Shown: piece by piece, positions 61,765 through 64,000 of the stretch
Layout: every line of letters begins with the position of its first letter
How positions within the stretch are numbered: position 1 is the first letter of the stretch
NCBI RefSeq assembly: GCF_902859595.1
Contig: NZ_CADIJQ010000002.1
Location: 248,001-312,000 of the forward strand
Direction of reading: 5' to 3'
Source: Achromobacter kerstersii
GTDB taxonomy: Bacteria; Pseudomonadota; Gammaproteobacteria; Burkholderiales; Burkholderiaceae_B
Length of the DNA stretch: 64,000 bases
Program-made: the position numbers and the translations under genes
Notes under the pieces: generated by a model
Databases searched by the model: none
Told to the model about the DNA's origin: nothing
The model's input: the letters and a program-made list of their open reading frames with translations, nothing else

Positions 61765-62177
61765 GTTTCTCCTCGTTGAGCTTGAAGCTGGATAAGTGAC
61801 TCGCAGCGAACCCCCGCCGCATATCAGGAAAACGGGGCCAGTATAGCAACGCCAAGAGCTGGTTCAAAGGAATAGCTACTGGGTTTCCTGCGTGCTGGAA
61901 ACAATCTTAAGGCATTTGGGGGCCTTTGGCTTCCCTGGAGAGGCGCATTAACGCTGGATACGACGTTTTCGGCACTCCATCGGTTTTCCCTGTTGGTTTT
62001 TGACAACAGGGCCGCCGGGCGCGGTCGCGCGGGCGGGTCGTTGGCCTGATCGGCGACCGCGGCAAGCGCCTTCCAGGCAGCTTGCCACGACCCTGCCGGC
62101 CTGGAATGGAATCGAATGATAGAATTTCCTGTTTACCCGGCCCGGGTTCCTCCTTACACGATTCTGTCGTTATATAT
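61765..62177. promoter_or_regulatory. divergent promoter region ompA-like / gyrA
   Basis: 413 bases with both promoters. TAGAAT at 62120 is a plausible -10 for gyrA; there is no good -35. Nothing else is recognised. Confidence 0.4.
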
Positions 62178-64000
62178 ATGGATTCCTTTGCCAAGGAGAC
62201 GCTTCCGGTTTCGCTGGAAGAAGAGATGCGCCGCAGTTACCTCGATTACGCGATGAGCGTGATCGTTGGGCGGGCGCTACCGGATGTGCGGGACGGGCTC
62301 AAACCCGTCCACCGGCGCGTGCTCTACGCGATGCATGAGCTGAACAACGATTGGAATCGCGCCTACAAGAAGTCGGCGCGTATCGTCGGGGACGTCATCG
62401 GTAAGTACCACCCCCACGGCGACCAGTCCGTCTATGACACCATCGTCCGCATGGCGCAAGATTTCTCAATGCGCTACATGTTGGTTGACGGTCAGGGTAA
62501 CTTCGGCTCGATCGACGGCGATAACGCCGCGGCGATGCGTTACACCGAAATCCGTCTGGCCAAGATTGCGCACGAGCTGCTGGCCGATATCGACCAGGAG
62601 ACGGTGGACTTCGGCCCCAACTACGACGGCAGCGAACAAGAACCGCTGCTGTTGCCGTCGCGGCTGCCCAACCTGCTGGTCAACGGCAGCTCGGGTATCG
62701 CGGTGGGCATGGCCACCAACATTCCGCCCCACAACCTTCAGGAAGTGGTCGACGGCTGCCTGTACTGCCTGCGCAATCCGGCCTGCACGGTTGACGAGCT
62801 GATCGAGCTCATCCCGGCGCCGGACTTCCCCACGGGCGGCATCATCTACGGCATGTCCGGCGTGCGCGAAGGCTATCGCACCGGTCGCGGCCGCGTCATC
62901 ATGCGCGCCAAGACCCACTTCGAAGACATGGAAAAGGGCAACCGCCAAGCCATCGTCATCGACGCGATTCCCTACCAGGTCAACAAGAAGACGCTGCAGG
63001 AACGCATTGCCGAACTCGTCAACGACAAGAAGATCGAAGGCATCTCCGATATTCGTGACGAGTCCGACAAGGACGGCATGCGCCTGGTCATCGAGCTCAA
63101 GCGCGGCGAGGTTCCCGAGGTTGTTCTGAACAACCTGTACAAGAACACGCAGCTGCAAGACACCTTCGGGATGAACCTGGTGGCGCTGGTCGACGGCCAG
63201 CCCCGCCTGCTCAACCTGAAGCAGATGATCGACTACTTCCTGCAGCATCGCCGCGAAGTGGTCACGCGCCGCACGGTGTTCCAGCTGCGCAAGGCCCGCG
63301 AACGCGGCCATGTGCTGGAAGGCCTGGCCGTTGCACTGGCCAACATCGACGATTTCATCGCGATCATCAAGGCCGCGCCGACGCCTCCCGTCGCCCGCCA
63401 GGAATTGATGGCGAAGTCGTGGGATTCGTCCCTGGTTCGCGACATGCTGTCGCGCGCCGACGGCGACACCCCGGGCGGCCGCGCAGCATTCCGCCCGGAC
63501 GATCTGGGCGTTGAGTTCGGTCTTCAAGGCGACGGCCTGTACCGTCTGAGCGACACGCAGGCTCAGGAAATCCTGAACATGCGCCTGCAACGCCTGACCG
63601 GGCTTGAGCAGGACAAGATCGTTGGCGAATACAAGGACATCATGTCCACCATCGCCGACTTGCTCGACATCCTGGCCCGCCCCGAGCGCATCACGACGAT
63701 CATCAGCGACGAGCTGCAAGCCATCAAGGCCGAATTCTCGACCGGCACGAAGGACACGCGCCGCTCGGAAATCGAGATGAACGCGACCGAGCTCGACACC
63801 GAAGATCTGATCACGCCGACCGACATGGTCGTGACCTTGTCGCATGGCGGCTACATCAAGAGCCAGCCGCTGTCCGAGTACCGCTCGCAAAAGCGCGGCG
63901 GACGCGGCAAGCAAGCCACGGCGATGAAGGAAAACGACTGGATCGACCAGCTGTTCATCGCCAATACGCACGATTACCTGCTGTGCTTCTCGAACCGCGG
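62178..64000 (+). CDS. gyrA: DNA gyrase subunit A (3' part cut by window edge)
   Basis: The first 607 codons of GyrA. ATG 62178 opens [20 protein letters not shown]. The catalytic Tyr is Y122 ([10 protein letters not shown]), numbered exactly as in E. coli. The breakage-reunion domain continues through the coiled-coil tower, and the start of the C-terminal wrapping domain ([25 protein letters not shown]) is visible with a GyrA-box-like stretch. In the quinolone-resistance region residue 83 is Gln ([10 protein letters not shown]) and 87 is Asp. It introduces negative supercoils with GyrB. Confidence 0.97.
   Translation, partial: MDSFAKETLPVSLEEEMRRSYLDYAMSVIVGRALPDVRDGLKPVHRRVLYAMHELNNDWNRAYKKSARIVGDVIGKYHPHGDQSVYDTIVRMAQDFSMRYMLVDGQGNFGSIDGDNAAAMRYTEIRLAKIAHELLADIDQETVDFGPNYDGSEQEPLLLPSRLPNLLVNGSSGIAVGMATNIPPHNLQEVVDGCLYCLRNPACTVDELIELIPAPDFPTGGIIYGMSGVREGYRTGRGRVIMRAKTHFEDMEKGNRQAIVIDAIPYQVNKKTLQERIAELVNDKKIEGISDIRDESDKDGMRLVIELKRGEVPEVVLNNLYKNTQLQDTFGMNLVALVDGQPRLLNLKQMIDYFLQHRREVVTRRTVFQLRKARERGHVLEGLAVALANIDDFIAIIKAAPTPPVARQELMAKSWDSSLVRDMLSRADGDTPGGRAAFRPDDLGVEFGLQGDGLYRLSDTQAQEILNMRLQRLTGLEQDKIVGEYKDIMSTIADLLDILARPERITTIISDELQAIKAEFSTGTKDTRRSEIEMNATELDTEDLITPTDMVVTLSHGGYIKSQPLSEYRSQKRGGRGKQATAMKENDWIDQLFIANTHDYLLCFSNR

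Noticed and set aside
62421-62445. Gln83 in GyrA considered an acquired resistance mutation
   Set aside because: From memory Gln83 is normal in this lineage, so it is reported as a natural feature only.

Overview
The window looks like a chromosomal segment of a high-GC betaproteobacterium in the Alcaligenaceae, most likely Achromobacter or a close relative of Bordetella. The basis is protein similarity judged by eye: an FtrABCD iron transporter of the Bordetella type, a tmRNA tag reading ANDERFALAA, GyrA with Gln at position 83, and a phaC-phaB-phaR cluster. I see no phage, insertion sequence, integrase, CRISPR array, tRNA or rRNA gene. Base composition appears even, so this reads as core and lineage-specific chromosome rather than an island.

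Layout. (1) 1-6232, minus strand: a trans-4-hydroxy-L-proline catabolic operon. It holds a pyrroline-hydroxycarboxylate deaminase, a hydroxyproline epimerase, a two-gene D-hydroxyproline dehydrogenase whose 2Fe-2S subunit is fused to the alpha subunit, an inositol-monophosphatase-family enzyme and the start of an ABC transporter ATPase. (2) 6362-9494, plus: a probably Fur-controlled inner-membrane iron/siderophore set (DUF4198, DUF3649, PepSY, DUF3325). (3) 9647-19619: housekeeping genes trpS, tex, dinG-type helicase, bamD, rluD and pgeF. (4) 19743-22950: polyhydroxybutyrate genes phaC, phaB and phaR. (5) 23103-26297: ferrous iron transporter ftrABCD. (6) 26386-28691: a PhzF-family enzyme and a cluster of small stress proteins (BON, DUF1328, CsbD, a tiny lipoprotein).

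(7) 28829-38228: a cyanophycin locus. Two tandem cyanophycin synthetases face away from an ABC exporter with an unusual N-terminal accessory region and a DUF1854 protein; a GNAT/FemAB-like gene follows. No cyanophycinase is present. (8) 38326-41937: a ferritin-like DUF455 protein, a lytic transglycosylase, a YidB-like protein and a DUF4434 protein that seems to be a Tat lipoprotein with a non-standard start.

(9) 41953-57196, minus: the most interesting part, an 11-gene, 15-kb operon with gaps of 34 bases or less. It joins an NfrA/NfrB-type polysaccharide synthesis and export system (with its own wecB and a BcsB-like protein) to a surface-acylation module. The module has an MBOAT acyltransferase, two AlgX/AlgJ-type SGNH proteins, AlgF, a DltA-like amino-acid-activating enzyme, a carrier protein and an acyl-CoA-dehydrogenase-like flavoprotein. 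NfrB ends in an MshEN-like domain, which suggests control by cyclic di-GMP. I infer a ManNAc-type exopolysaccharide decorated with an amino-acid-derived acyl group.

(10) 57555-64000: tmRNA, an MFS exporter, gph, ubiG, an OmpA-family protein and the first 607 codons of gyrA. A window-wide oddity is in-frame short tandem repeats, in a flavoenzyme, the DinG tail, PgeF and NfrA. The PgeF repeat also encodes a series of potential RNA hairpins.
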